A stretch of DNA of 9,230 nt from Nitrospirota bacterium (GTDB lineage Bacteria; Nitrospirota; Nitrospiria; Nitrospirales; UBA8639): contig JAOUNC010000079.1 of the NCBI GenBank assembly GCA_029881175.1, forward strand, positions 1 through 9,230, in the 5' to 3' direction. Shown here piece by piece: positions 1 through 6,427 of the stretch; position 1 is the stretch's first letter; every line of letters begins with the position of its first letter. The notes beneath the pieces are model-generated. The model saw only the letters and a list, made by a program, of their open reading frames with translations. It was not told the origin of the DNA and did no database searches. The position numbers were made by a program, and so were the translations under genes.

Positions 1-425
1 CTGACAATGATGGCTCGCACCCGTGTGGCTTGCAGAAGCTGTTTAACTTGCATTTCGAATTCATCGGGTGAACTCGGATCTAGCGGTTGTACCTGGACTC
101 CTCGGGATTGTAAGGCCAAGATTTCTTTGAGCACCGTAGAGTTTTCATGGGTAGTCGTGAGGATGTGGTCTCCAGCGTTCCAATTGATGCGAGATAAGAC
201 GAGCCAGCTGGCGGTGGTGGTATTTGGGACAAAGGCAATGTGTGTTGCCTCCTCGACTTGTAGCCAATCCGCAAGTTGTTGGCGGCAGCGTTGGACCGTG
301 TTGCGGTAATACTGGACGCCTTCATTGGAATAGAGGAGTCGGCTAAATTGCTCGAGAGTGGCCGTGACCTCTTGCTGCACGGCTTGGTTGAATGGGGAAA
401 GTCCCGCGACGTTTAAATAGATCAT
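1..425 (-). CDS. Class V aminotransferase-fold PLP enzyme, N-terminal part (EgtE candidate)
   Basis: The reading frame is open from an ATG at 425 to the window edge: 141 complete codons with no stop. An in-frame TAA lies four codons upstream, so this ATG is the most likely start; AGGG sits just before it as a weak ribosome site. The protein begins MIYLNVAGLSP and has the class V fold pattern: an NTTTA turn at residues 68-72 that would contact PLP phosphate, then NAGDHILTTTHENSTV (83-98), where H93 sits at the place of the histidine that stacks on the PLP ring in cysteine desulfurases. The PLP lysine would lie beyond the window. The family includes cysteine desulfurases, isopenicillin-N epimerase-like proteins and EgtE, the C-S lyase that releases ergothioneine from its cysteine sulfoxide conjugate. 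EgtE is attractive because egtD and egtB lie nearby, but sequence alone does not separate these roles. The family call is firm; the function is inference. Confidence 0.8.
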   Translation of the reverse strand, partial: MIYLNVAGLSPFNQAVQQEVTATLEQFSRLLYSNEGVQYYRNTVQRCRQQLADWLQVEEATHIAFVPNTTTASWLVLSRINWNAGDHILTTTHENSTVLKEILALQSRGVQVQPLDPSSPDEFEMQVKQLLQATRVRAIIV

Positions 426-450
426 ATGGCCCTGTTAAAAATAATGACTC

Positions 451-479
451 AGAACAGATATAAAGAGGTTATCTGTTTT
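451..479. other. Hairpin between the binding-protein gene and the aminotransferase gene
   Basis: AACAGATA (453-460) pairs perfectly with TATCTGTT (470-477) around a 9-base loop. Wobble or A-T pairs extend the stem to 451-479. On the plus strand it is followed by a short T run, like a Rho-independent terminator, but no plus-strand gene ends here. On the minus strand it lies in the gap before the aminotransferase start and has no T run after it. It could be a weak terminator, a leader structure or a protein site. Confidence 0.35.
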
Positions 480-506
480 TGATGAGACGGCATCGTGCTC
501 ACTCTT

Positions 507-1640
507 CTATTTTTTTTCAAAGACTACGACATAGGGATCTGATTCAAGACGGTCTCCGCGCCAGCTTGACCGCCGCGGCAGATTGCCGCTCAACTCATAA
601 AACTGTTGCTGGATGTCGGGACGGGACAAAAATTCAATAAGCCAGAACGCCATTTCTTTATGTTTTGAATGTTTAAACACCACCAGGCTTGAACCGCCCG
701 CTGTCGAGGCACCCGGACCCGAAGGCCCCGGCAAGATGGCTGTCATCCACTTATCCTTTAGTTCGGCAGGCAACCGGCGGCGGAATTCACCGATATTCCA
801 CGGCCCAGTCAGATAGAAGGTAAAGTAGCCGCGTGCAAATTCATCCCACACATTGGAAATGGCAGATTCACTGGCAGCCGGAGCCAGTCCCTTACGAAAA
901 AAGTCGAGATAAAAATCAAGGGCAAACACCAACTCGGGGCTGGAAAAGTTTCCATACCGATCACCCTCCCGCAGCAACGGCACACCCTGCTGAAGAGCGA
1001 GGGACACCTGCATTTCAAAATCATTGACCGGCACGAACAGGGCAAAGTTGTTATTCCCGACGTGGTGCTTCACGGCCGTTGCCGCCTGCATCCACTCAGC
1101 CCAGTCACGGGGAGGGCGACCAATTCCGGCGGCCCGGAGAATATCCTGCCGGTAAAAGAGCAGCCGGGTATCCACATACCAGGGCACGCCGTACAGCGTA
1201 TCGGCAATCCTATTCGTCGCCAAGATACCGGGGAAATAATCCTGTTCCTCAATCACGGGAGAAGCTTCTGCCATCTCATCCAGACTGGCAATGGCATGGA
1301 GCGCCGCAAATTCCGCTATCCAGGTATTGCCCATCTGGGCGACATCAGGCAGTGAGTCTCCGGCAAATGCCGTCAGCAGTTTTTCATGGGCCGCTGACCA
1401 GGGAACCTGCTGGACTAGGACACGGACACCCGGATTCTCGCGTTCAAACTCTTTGAGCAGCTCAGGGACTATTTCCCCTTCACGGCCCATAGCCCAGAAC
1501 TTGATTTCCAGAATGTCACTCTCGCCGCTCCCGTTTGTGCATGCGGCAAACATGGCACCCAGCGCCAGCACGGCAACGACAAGCATGACCGGTGTTTTTC
1601 CGCCCCATCTTTTCTGCCAACCTGTTGTCATGCTGTACAT
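507..1640 (-). CDS. Orphan family-1 (sugar-type) ABC solute-binding lipoprotein, probably C-terminally short
   Basis: A 377-residue extracytoplasmic binding protein. A basic n-region (KRWGGK) and a hydrophobic stretch (about 17-33) lead to Cys34 in MFAAC, a lipobox-like signal peptidase II site. The mature part opens with IKFWAMGREGEIVPELLKEF, then NPGVRV and a DVAQMGNTW segment, and later has GPWNIGEF and a GGSSLVVFKHSKHKEMAFWL segment, all typical of family-1 sugar-binding proteins of MalE/UgpB type. The start could be the ATG at 1640 or the one at 1631; neither has a clear ribosome site. The protein stops at DPYVVVFEKK, where relatives as I remember them continue for tens of residues. The stop directly follows a run of eight A, but shifting the frame by one either way does not restore a family-like tail. 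No MalF/MalG-type permease or ATPase adjoins it. This may be a decaying or orphan gene; its substrate cannot be told. Confidence 0.85.
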   Translation of the reverse strand: MYSMTTGWQKRWGGKTPVMLVVAVLALGAMFAACTNGSGESDILEIKFWAMGREGEIVPELLKEFERENPGVRVLVQQVPWSAAHEKLLTAFAGDSLPDVAQMGNTWIAEFAALHAIASLDEMAEASPVIEEQDYFPGILATNRIADTLYGVPWYVDTRLLFYRQDILRAAGIGRPPRDWAEWMQAATAVKHHVGNNNFALFVPVNDFEMQVSLALQQGVPLLREGDRYGNFSSPELVFALDFYLDFFRKGLAPAASESAISNVWDEFARGYFTFYLTGPWNIGEFRRRLPAELKDKWMTAILPGPSGPGASTAGGSSLVVFKHSKHKEMAFWLIEFLSRPDIQQQFYELSGNLPRRSSWRGDRLESDPYVVVFEKK

Positions 1641-1751
1641 TCTGCGTGGTGACTGAATGAACGAATGGCTCTGGCGTCAGCCGGTACACCTGCGATTGTC
1701 CGGATATGCTGTAGCCTCACATACGGCGCGGTAGTGTCAATGTGATCGGGG

Positions 1752-1775
1752 ATTGATTGGCGGGGGGTAATCAAT
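1752..1775. repeat. Short inverted repeat upstream of the binding-protein gene
   Basis: ATTGATT (1752-1758) and AATCAAT (1769-1775) form a perfect 7-bp inverted repeat around a G-rich 10-base spacer. It lies a little over 110 bases upstream of the binding-protein start. It could be an operator for a dimeric regulator or chance symmetry; nothing else supports regulation. Confidence 0.25.
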
Positions 1776-2025
1776 ACCGAAACGCCCGGTTACCGGGGGA
1801 AAGCAACCTCGATGGCTAGGGAACGACAGACTCTGAAATGTTGATTCGGCTCATCGTATTTCCCATTCCTTCGCGGTCAGCTCAGTTGATCATAGCATTT
1901 TTATCCCTCGTCTCGAATATGAAGGATCAATCTTTTCATGGGGAAGGGGGCAGGTGGTCCGGTATCAGTGGCCGGTGTTGAGAAGGGCCTACTTTAACAG
2001 GGGGTTAAACTCTGCTGAATAAATT

Positions 2026-2327
2026 AAAATCTGTTTTGGGACCTGTTTCGTATTGGTGGCTGGAAGCGATTAACTAAAATAGTCGCCATCCGATCTTACA
2101 GGCAGTGTCAGATCGGGGCGTGCTTTGATCAATTGAACTCACAGTCGTAAGCGGACGGTTTATCGAAAGCTCTGCGATGACGCCTAACGAATTGCATCAC
2201 TGGACCGTCTACTAGTGGCTGATCATTCCTCAATGCCGTCCCATGTAACCAAATACCGTATTCAGCTACATTAAGATTAAAGCAGAAAAGAGACCCAAAC
2301 CCCAGAAACAGGTTTAAAACAGACTTT
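2026..2327. repeat. Imperfect inverted repeat pair bounding about 300 bp (possible MITE or IS relic)
   Basis: The 24 bases at 2026-2049 match the reverse complement of the 23 bases at 2305-2327 with one gap and about three differences. Both share TCTGTTTT and ACCTGTTTC, separated by GGG on the left and by AA on the reverse complement of the right copy. Each arm itself contains CTGTTT twice, 11-12 bases apart, close to one helical turn. No obvious target-site duplication flanks the pair and no transposase frame lies inside. Terminal inverted repeats of a small non-autonomous element fit best; paired operators are an alternative. Confidence 0.45.
2090..2116. repeat. Hairpin inside the 300-bp repeat-bounded segment
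   Basis: CCGATCT (2090-2096) pairs perfectly with AGATCGG (2110-2116) across a 13-base loop. It lies inside the segment bounded by the larger inverted repeats, close to the left arm. No T run follows on either strand, so it is not a typical terminator. Confidence 0.3.
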
Positions 2328-2378
2328 GCCCCATACGGAGTGCTGGCGCGGACGACCTAAGTTGTTGATTTAATTGGT

Positions 2379-2392
2379 GCCCCCGTGGGGGC
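2379..2392 (-). terminator. GC-rich hairpin downstream of egtD, weak terminator candidate
   Basis: GCCCC (2379-2383) pairs with GGGGC (2388-2392) around a 4-base loop, about 80 bases past the egtD stop codon. No U run follows it; on the minus strand the next bases are ACCAATTAAATC. It may slow or end egtD transcripts, but it lacks the full signature of an intrinsic terminator. Confidence 0.3.
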
Positions 2393-2469
2393 TCTATGGG
2401 GCCGGCTGTGATCCTCGTGTCAAATTTTCTATTTTTTGCAAGAGAGCCAACGATAGGGTTTTAGGCAGG

Positions 2470-3453
2470 CTAGGGTTTTCGGGCTAATGCGAGACTGATG
2501 AGTTGGTCGGGGTCGGTATACCATTTGACCAACTCAAATCCGGACGTGTTGAGTATGTCCTCGGCCATGGGGCGATCATATTTTGTACTGAGTTCGGTGC
2601 GAATCTCTTCGTCTTTTTTGAGCGGCACAGAAATGTCCAGATCTGGAATGTCGATTGTTTGATCCTGGGTCGATCGCAGCCACATTTCAATGCGATGGTC
2701 TGCAGGGTTGTAGCGTGCCACATGGTCGAAATTCGCTGCATCGCATTGGGCTCCCAGTTGGTTGCGAAGGACCCGGAGAATGTTCTTGTTGAATTTCGCG
2801 GTGATGCCTTGTTGATCATTATAGGCCGCTTCCAATCGGCTGGGGTCGGTAATGAGTTGAACGCCGAGTAAGAAAAAATCCCCCGAAGACATTTCTGTAT
2901 TTACTGATGTGAGAAACTCTTCCGCTGCTTTCGTGGGAAGATTGCCGATCGTGCCGCCCAGAATGACGACAAGCCGTCGGCCGCCTTCGGGAATATGCTC
3001 GAGATGGACGAGGAAATCTCCGGCTACTCCATGAATCTGAATGCCGGGATATTCCTGCACCAGTTCTTCCGAGACACGGCGAACAATGGTTTCATCGACA
3101 TCGAACGGCACGAAATAGCGCAATTGGTCGGCGCGGGCCATGGCATCCAACAGCACACGGGTTTTGGTTGCTGCACCCGAACCTAATTCCACGAGTTCCT
3201 CGGCACCACTGAGTGCAACGATTTCGTCGGCCCATGTGAGAAGCAATTGGTGCTCGGTCCGCGTTTGGTAATATTCAGGCAACTCACAAATTTGCTCAAA
3301 GAGCGTCGATCCACGTTCGTCGTAAAACAACTTGGACGGCAATGTCCTTGGGCTTGCCAGGAGACCGGTCTTGACGATATTTCTGAGGGTGTCAGGGTTT
3401 TCTCGTGTCATGGGGACGTCAATGGTAATTGATGCCTCAGTTTTTGACTTCAT
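2470..3453 (-). CDS. egtD: L-histidine N(alpha)-methyltransferase EgtD
   Basis: EgtD transfers three methyl groups from SAM to the alpha-amino group of histidine, giving hercynine, the first committed step of ergothioneine synthesis in the cytoplasm. The 327-residue length is close to the mycobacterial enzyme (about 321). Family motifs run in order: KLFYDERGSTLFEQIC (41-56), LPEYYQTRTE (58-67), the SAM-binding ELGSGAATKTR (89-99), PFDVDE (116-121), GDF (145-147), GGTIGNL (166-172), YNDQQGITAKFN (211-222) and RTELSTKY (285-292). E287 and S289 in the last motif match the Glu/Ser pair that holds the histidine imidazole in the mycobacterial enzyme, and N171 and Y211 match residues that hold its amino and carboxylate groups, so histidine specificity looks intact. 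The ATG at 3453 follows a strong ribosome site. A 285-base gap separates it from the upstream importer gene on the same strand, so it may have its own promoter. Confidence 0.95.
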   Translation of the reverse strand: MKSKTEASITIDVPMTRENPDTLRNIVKTGLLASPRTLPSKLFYDERGSTLFEQICELPEYYQTRTEHQLLLTWADEIVALSGAEELVELGSGAATKTRVLLDAMARADQLRYFVPFDVDETIVRRVSEELVQEYPGIQIHGVAGDFLVHLEHIPEGGRRLVVILGGTIGNLPTKAAEEFLTSVNTEMSSGDFFLLGVQLITDPSRLEAAYNDQQGITAKFNKNILRVLRNQLGAQCDAANFDHVARYNPADHRIEMWLRSTQDQTIDIPDLDISVPLKKDEEIRTELSTKYDRPMAEDILNTSGFELVKWYTDPDQLISLALARKP

Positions 3454-3457
3454 GCAT

Positions 3458-3464
3458 TCCTCCT
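3458..3464 (-). promoter_or_regulatory. Strong Shine-Dalgarno of egtD
   Basis: On the minus strand AGGAGGA lies four bases before the ATG at 3453, a near-perfect match to the 16S anti-SD. It fixes the egtD start and suggests efficient translation. The other genes here have weaker sites or none. Confidence 0.8.
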
Positions 3465-3567
3465 GGTTCGAGAGCGGACAAATAACCTTGAATCAATGAA
3501 TCTATCGCTTGGCTGTCATGGTCGTGTTGGCCACTTTCAAAAAAAAATGAAGAACGGCATTCGACTT

Positions 3568-3611
3568 AAAAAGAGGGAAAAAGAGCAAGAGCAAGAAGGG
3601 GAAAAAAGAAG
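3568..3611. repeat. Purine-rich tract upstream of egtD
   Basis: Forty-four bases are almost all A or G on the plus strand, broken by two C, with a small tandem AAGAGC-AAGAGC unit. On the egtD coding strand this is a pyrimidine tract, 115-158 bases before the start codon. It lies in the 285-base gap between the importer gene and egtD. I see no promoter match in it, and low-complexity drift is the simplest view. Confidence 0.3.
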
Positions 3612-3738
3612 TCAGCAATATCAGATAACTCATTTCACTATACCGCCCATTTTTCATTGATGCAACCAATATTGGGGAGGCTGTCGAACAGATGGAATGA
3701 ACGAAAGTACATTGGGTGTCACTAGACGTTGATTTATT

Positions 3739-5352
3739 TTAGCGGGAGGCTTCCAGGCCTCTTGGTTGCACGAGATGTTCAATCCACCCCAGTAGGCCAT
3801 CCACAGTAAGGGCCAAGATGGTAGCGGGTAAGGCGCCTGAAAGAATGAGATGCACATCGGCTAATTGTAGCCCGGAGACAATGGGGACGCCCAATCCTCC
3901 TGCTCCAATAAATGCTGCAAGTGTGGCGGTGCCCACCGTCCATATGGCGGATGTCCGAATGCCAGCCATAATGGTGGGAGCCGCAAGGGGAAGGCGAACT
4001 GATAGAAGGATTTGCCATTCAGTCATGCCGAGGGCGCGACCGGTTTCGACCACACTAGGGGCAGCGTCGCGTAAGCCTGAAAACGTATTGCGCAAAATAG
4101 GATACAGCGAGTAAATCCACAGAGCGATGATGGCCGGCAAGGCACCCACCCCAAAAAGTGGAATCATAAAGGCCAATAAGGCAATGGAGGGAATTGTTTG
4201 CGACATGCCGATGATACGAATCATCGTTTCGGCGCCTTTGCGCCATCGTTCCAGGAGCAGTGCCAGTGGGATGGCCAGTGTAATACCCAATAGTAATCCA
4301 ATCCCTGCCAGCCACAAATGTTCTCCGGTTCGAAATAATAGGACAGCACGCCGTTCCCACATATAGGAAAAGAACGATTCGGTGTCTTTCATGGTTGTTG
4401 TCGTGGGCTGATGTTTTTCGTTGACCAGGTGAAGATCTTGTAGGGCCTCAAAAGCCACATGGGGGATCGCTTCCCCCTGTTCCTGAATTCGAAGGTTTAA
4501 TTCCCGCATGCGTTGAGGACTGAGGGCATTGGTGAGTAAGCTGAGGACTTTTCCCAATTCTGGATGTTGCTCTAAGGTTTCTCCGCGCACCAGAGCCGTG
4601 GCGTCATAGGGCGGGAAAAAATGGCGGTCGTCCTCCAGGACGACAAAGTCGTACACGGCTAATCGGCCGTCCGTCGTATACGCATCCAGCACATCGACAT
4701 CGCCGTTATCGGTTGCTTGATATTTTAAGGATTGTTGCATGCCGACGACTTCACGAAATTGCAGGCCATACCATTGTTTCAGTCCCGGCAGCCCATCAGC
4801 ACGTTGAATGAACTCGTAGCCAAATCCCGCTTTTAATTGAGGCGCGACCCGAACGAGATCAGTAATGGTGTGAATGTTGAGAGCGTGGGCGCGATCCCGT
4901 CGTAGGGCGAGCGCGTAAGAATTGTCAAAGCCAAGCGGTGTAAGCCACCAGAGATTCCAGCGTTTCCGAAATTCTGCACGCACGCGGTTCAAGGTATCCA
5001 CTGGATCCTGTAGCGATGGTTCGCCCAGGATTGTCATGAGACCGGTTCCCGTATATTCAGGATAGAGGTCAATGCCACCAGTGAGTAACGCTTGAAAACA
5101 AATTTGTGTGCCGGCAAGTCCCAACCGGCGTTCAACCGTTAAGGCGGTTTGGCTTTCGATCAATTGTGCGAACATTTCTGCCAGCAGGCGATTTTCTAAA
5201 AAGTTTTTTGAGCCCACAATGATCGTGGTGCTGGATGAAGCTAAAATCGGACCTATCCAAATGAAGAACACCAATGCACTGCATAGGCTGCCCGTTACCC
5301 ATCGAGCCTGCGATGCCCGAATGTCAGATCTGTTCAAAAGCCAATGCCTCAT
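3739..5352 (-). CDS. Fused substrate-binding protein and permease of an OpuC/EgtU-type ABC importer
   Basis: One polypeptide joins a periplasmic binding domain to a membrane permease of the betaine/choline/ergothioneine class. Residue numbers count from a TTG at 5385. An N-terminal hydrophobic helix (about 30-50) leads to the binding domain (about 53-330), with IIVGSKNFLENRLLAEMF (55-72), GGIDLYPEYTGTGL (103-116), GFDNSYALALRRD (152-164), YTTDGRL (236-242) and EDDRHFFPPYDATALVR (251-267), all hallmarks of OpuBC/OpuCC-type domains. The permease domain (about 350-540) has several membrane helices and an EAA-type loop, ETGRALGMTEWQILL (447-461), that docks on the ATPase. I prefer the ATG at 5352, ten bases after the ATPase stop; the TTG would overlap that gene, and neither has a clear ribosome site. 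Next to egtD and egtB it is a candidate EgtU, but uptake of hercynine or an osmoprotectant betaine is also possible. Domain order is binding domain first, opposite to the characterised EgtU proteins as I recall them. Confidence 0.88.
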   Translation of the reverse strand: MRHWLLNRSDIRASQARWVTGSLCSALVFFIWIGPILASSSTTIIVGSKNFLENRLLAEMFAQLIESQTALTVERRLGLAGTQICFQALLTGGIDLYPEYTGTGLMTILGEPSLQDPVDTLNRVRAEFRKRWNLWWLTPLGFDNSYALALRRDRAHALNIHTITDLVRVAPQLKAGFGYEFIQRADGLPGLKQWYGLQFREVVGMQQSLKYQATDNGDVDVLDAYTTDGRLAVYDFVVLEDDRHFFPPYDATALVRGETLEQHPELGKVLSLLTNALSPQRMRELNLRIQEQGEAIPHVAFEALQDLHLVNEKHQPTTTTMKDTESFFSYMWERRAVLLFRTGEHLWLAGIGLLLGITLAIPLALLLERWRKGAETMIRIIGMSQTIPSIALLAFMIPLFGVGALPAIIALWIYSLYPILRNTFSGLRDAAPSVVETGRALGMTEWQILLSVRLPLAAPTIMAGIRTSAIWTVGTATLAAFIGAGGLGVPIVSGLQLADVHLILSGALPATILALTVDGLLGWIEHLVQPRGLEASR

Positions 5353-5362
5353 ATCAGTCTGG

Positions 5363-6106
5363 TCATGCCAAGCGATGTTCGACAAGCGAGGTCACATAAG
5401 GGGTGGCAGGTGAATCAATCAGTTCCTGTGGGGTACCCATTTGATGAATGTGTCCATCTTTTAACACGGTAATTCGATCACCCAGACGAAAGGCTTCGGC
5501 CATGTCATGAGTGATCACGACCATGGTTTTGTGGAGCGTGGTTTTAAGGACGAGAAATTGTTCGTGCAATTCATGGCGGGTCAAGGGATCTAAGGCGCTA
5601 AAGGGTTCATCTAACAAGACAATAGGAGGATCCGCCGCTAAGGCTCTCGCGACGGCTACCCGTTGGCGTTGTCCGCCTGAGAGTTCAATAGGGTAACGGT
5701 CGGCGATTTGTGATGGATCTAAATTGACCAGGGGAAGCAAGTCGTTGAACCGTTCATGCTGCTGATCAATTGGCCATCCTAATAATTGGGGGACTAAGCA
5801 GACATTTCGTTGAATGGTCCAATGGGGGAAGAGCCCGCCATCTTGAGGGATATAGCCTAGTTGGCGGCGGAGGGTAATAGGATTTTGATGGCGAGCTGGA
5901 AGGCCTTGAATGAAAATTTGGCCTGAAGAAGGTTCAGTGAGACGATTCAGTAATCGCAGAAGAGTCGTTTTCCCTGATCCGCTCTCTCCAATGAGCGCCA
6001 TGGTTTCGCCCTGTTTTACAGCCCAGTTGATATCTTGAAGCGCATATGTCCCGTCAGGAAATTGTTTGCTGAGTTGCCGGGCTTCAAGCTCCCAGTTGTG
6101 TGTCAC
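5363..6106 (-). CDS. ABC importer ATPase partner (OpuCA/EgtV type, without CBS domains)
   Basis: This 247-residue ATPase powers the adjoining importer. Numbering from the GTG at 6106, it has Walker A GESGSGKTT (40-48), the Q-loop in YIPQDGGLFPHWT (Q88), the signature LSGGQRQR (142-149), Walker B IVLLDEP (162-168) and the switch histidine H200 in THDMAEA. FSALDPLTRHELHEQ and DRITVLKDGHI are typical of the ProV/OpuCA group, but the protein ends soon after the ATPase fold with no CBS pair. The frame stays open to an ATG at 6409, but those extra 101 residues show no domain and run through a terminator-like hairpin. GTG 6106, just before the first beta strand (WELEARQLSKQF), is therefore preferred; its ribosome site is poor. 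The next gene starts about 10 bases after its TGA, so the two are almost surely co-transcribed and form one transporter. Confidence 0.88.
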   Translation of the reverse strand: MTHNWELEARQLSKQFPDGTYALQDINWAVKQGETMALIGESGSGKTTLLRLLNRLTEPSSGQIFIQGLPARHQNPITLRRQLGYIPQDGGLFPHWTIQRNVCLVPQLLGWPIDQQHERFNDLLPLVNLDPSQIADRYPIELSGGQRQRVAVARALAADPPIVLLDEPFSALDPLTRHELHEQFLVLKTTLHKTMVVITHDMAEAFRLGDRITVLKDGHIHQMGTPQELIDSPATPYVTSLVEHRLA

Positions 6107-6349
6107 AGGGGTTCCAGATGTAGTCGTGAGGACAACCCTCACATCAACAGAATTTGTGTATGCGCAGCCCTGGGGCTTCACGCTAAGCGGATGTGTGCAG
6201 AATAGCAAGGAACCGCTATGGAGGCTACCCAAGGCAAGAACCAGGGCAGAGTCAAGATCATACTTCTTGGCGACAGGATGACTCTCATTTGAACGATGAA
6301 AGCGGTGAAGGGGAACTTTTCGAATGTGTTCAAGTTCGGTATAGTATCG

Positions 6350-6370
6350 AAAGCCCCGTATGGGGCTTTT
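6350..6370. terminator. Terminator-like hairpin in the leader of egtB
   Basis: AAAGCCCC (6350-6357) pairs perfectly with GGGGCTTT (6362-6369) around a GTAT loop, followed on the plus strand by one more T. The shape is that of an intrinsic terminator with a short U tract, and the A-rich side makes it partly bidirectional. Its place is odd, because both neighbouring genes point away from it. It would act in the 5' leader of egtB or at the far end of a divergent leader, as an attenuator, a 5' stabiliser or a relic. Confidence 0.5.
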
Positions 6371-6417
6371 CATTCGTGCGAAAACTTTTAATTTTTCATT
6401 GTTTTGCATTCATGAGT

Positions 6418-6421
6418 GAGG
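6418..6421 (+). promoter_or_regulatory. Ribosome binding site that decides the egtB start
   Basis: GAGG lies six bases before the ATG at 6428. The in-frame GTG at 6416 would overlap this site and has no ribosome site of its own, so the ATG is preferred and the protein has 405 residues. Confidence 0.6.
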
Positions 6422-6427
6422 TCAAGT

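Larger units (their letters stand above)
1641..2469. other. Gene-free stretch of about 830 bases
   Basis: No convincing protein-coding frame, tRNA or rRNA is seen here. The stretch lies upstream of the binding-protein gene and downstream of egtD, both on the minus strand, so it should hold the promoter of the first and the terminator of the second. A consensus -35 hexamer TTGACA on the minus strand (plus positions 1735-1740) has no good -10 at normal spacing. It also contains an inverted repeat pair (2026-2327) and several small hairpins listed separately. The lack of coding plus these repeats fits a relic of a mobile element or a decayed gene. Confidence 0.5.
6107..6427. other. Divergent intergenic region between the importer operon and egtB
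   Basis: About 320 bases separate the preferred ATPase start from egtB. Promoters for both directions must lie here. A TATAGT (6340-6345) on the plus strand is a possible -10 for egtB, but I see no matching -35. The region also holds a terminator-like hairpin (6350-6369). Frames crossing it show no recognisable protein. Confidence 0.45.

Noticed and set aside
1079..1456. Plus-strand open frame of 125 codons opposite the binding-protein gene
   Set aside because: Antisense to a clear family-1 binding protein; composition looks like a shadow frame.
1641..2469. A tRNA, riboswitch or CRISPR array in the gene-free stretch
   Set aside because: No cloverleaf, known riboswitch core or regularly spaced repeat could be recognised by eye.
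3666..3675. CCAATATTGG palindrome downstream of the importer gene
   Set aside because: A 10-bp A+T-rich palindrome is expected by chance at this scale, and nothing else supports a function.
6107..6409. N-terminal extension of the ATPase gene
   Set aside because: No domain, crosses a terminator-like hairpin, and an in-frame GTG at 6106 gives the usual family length.
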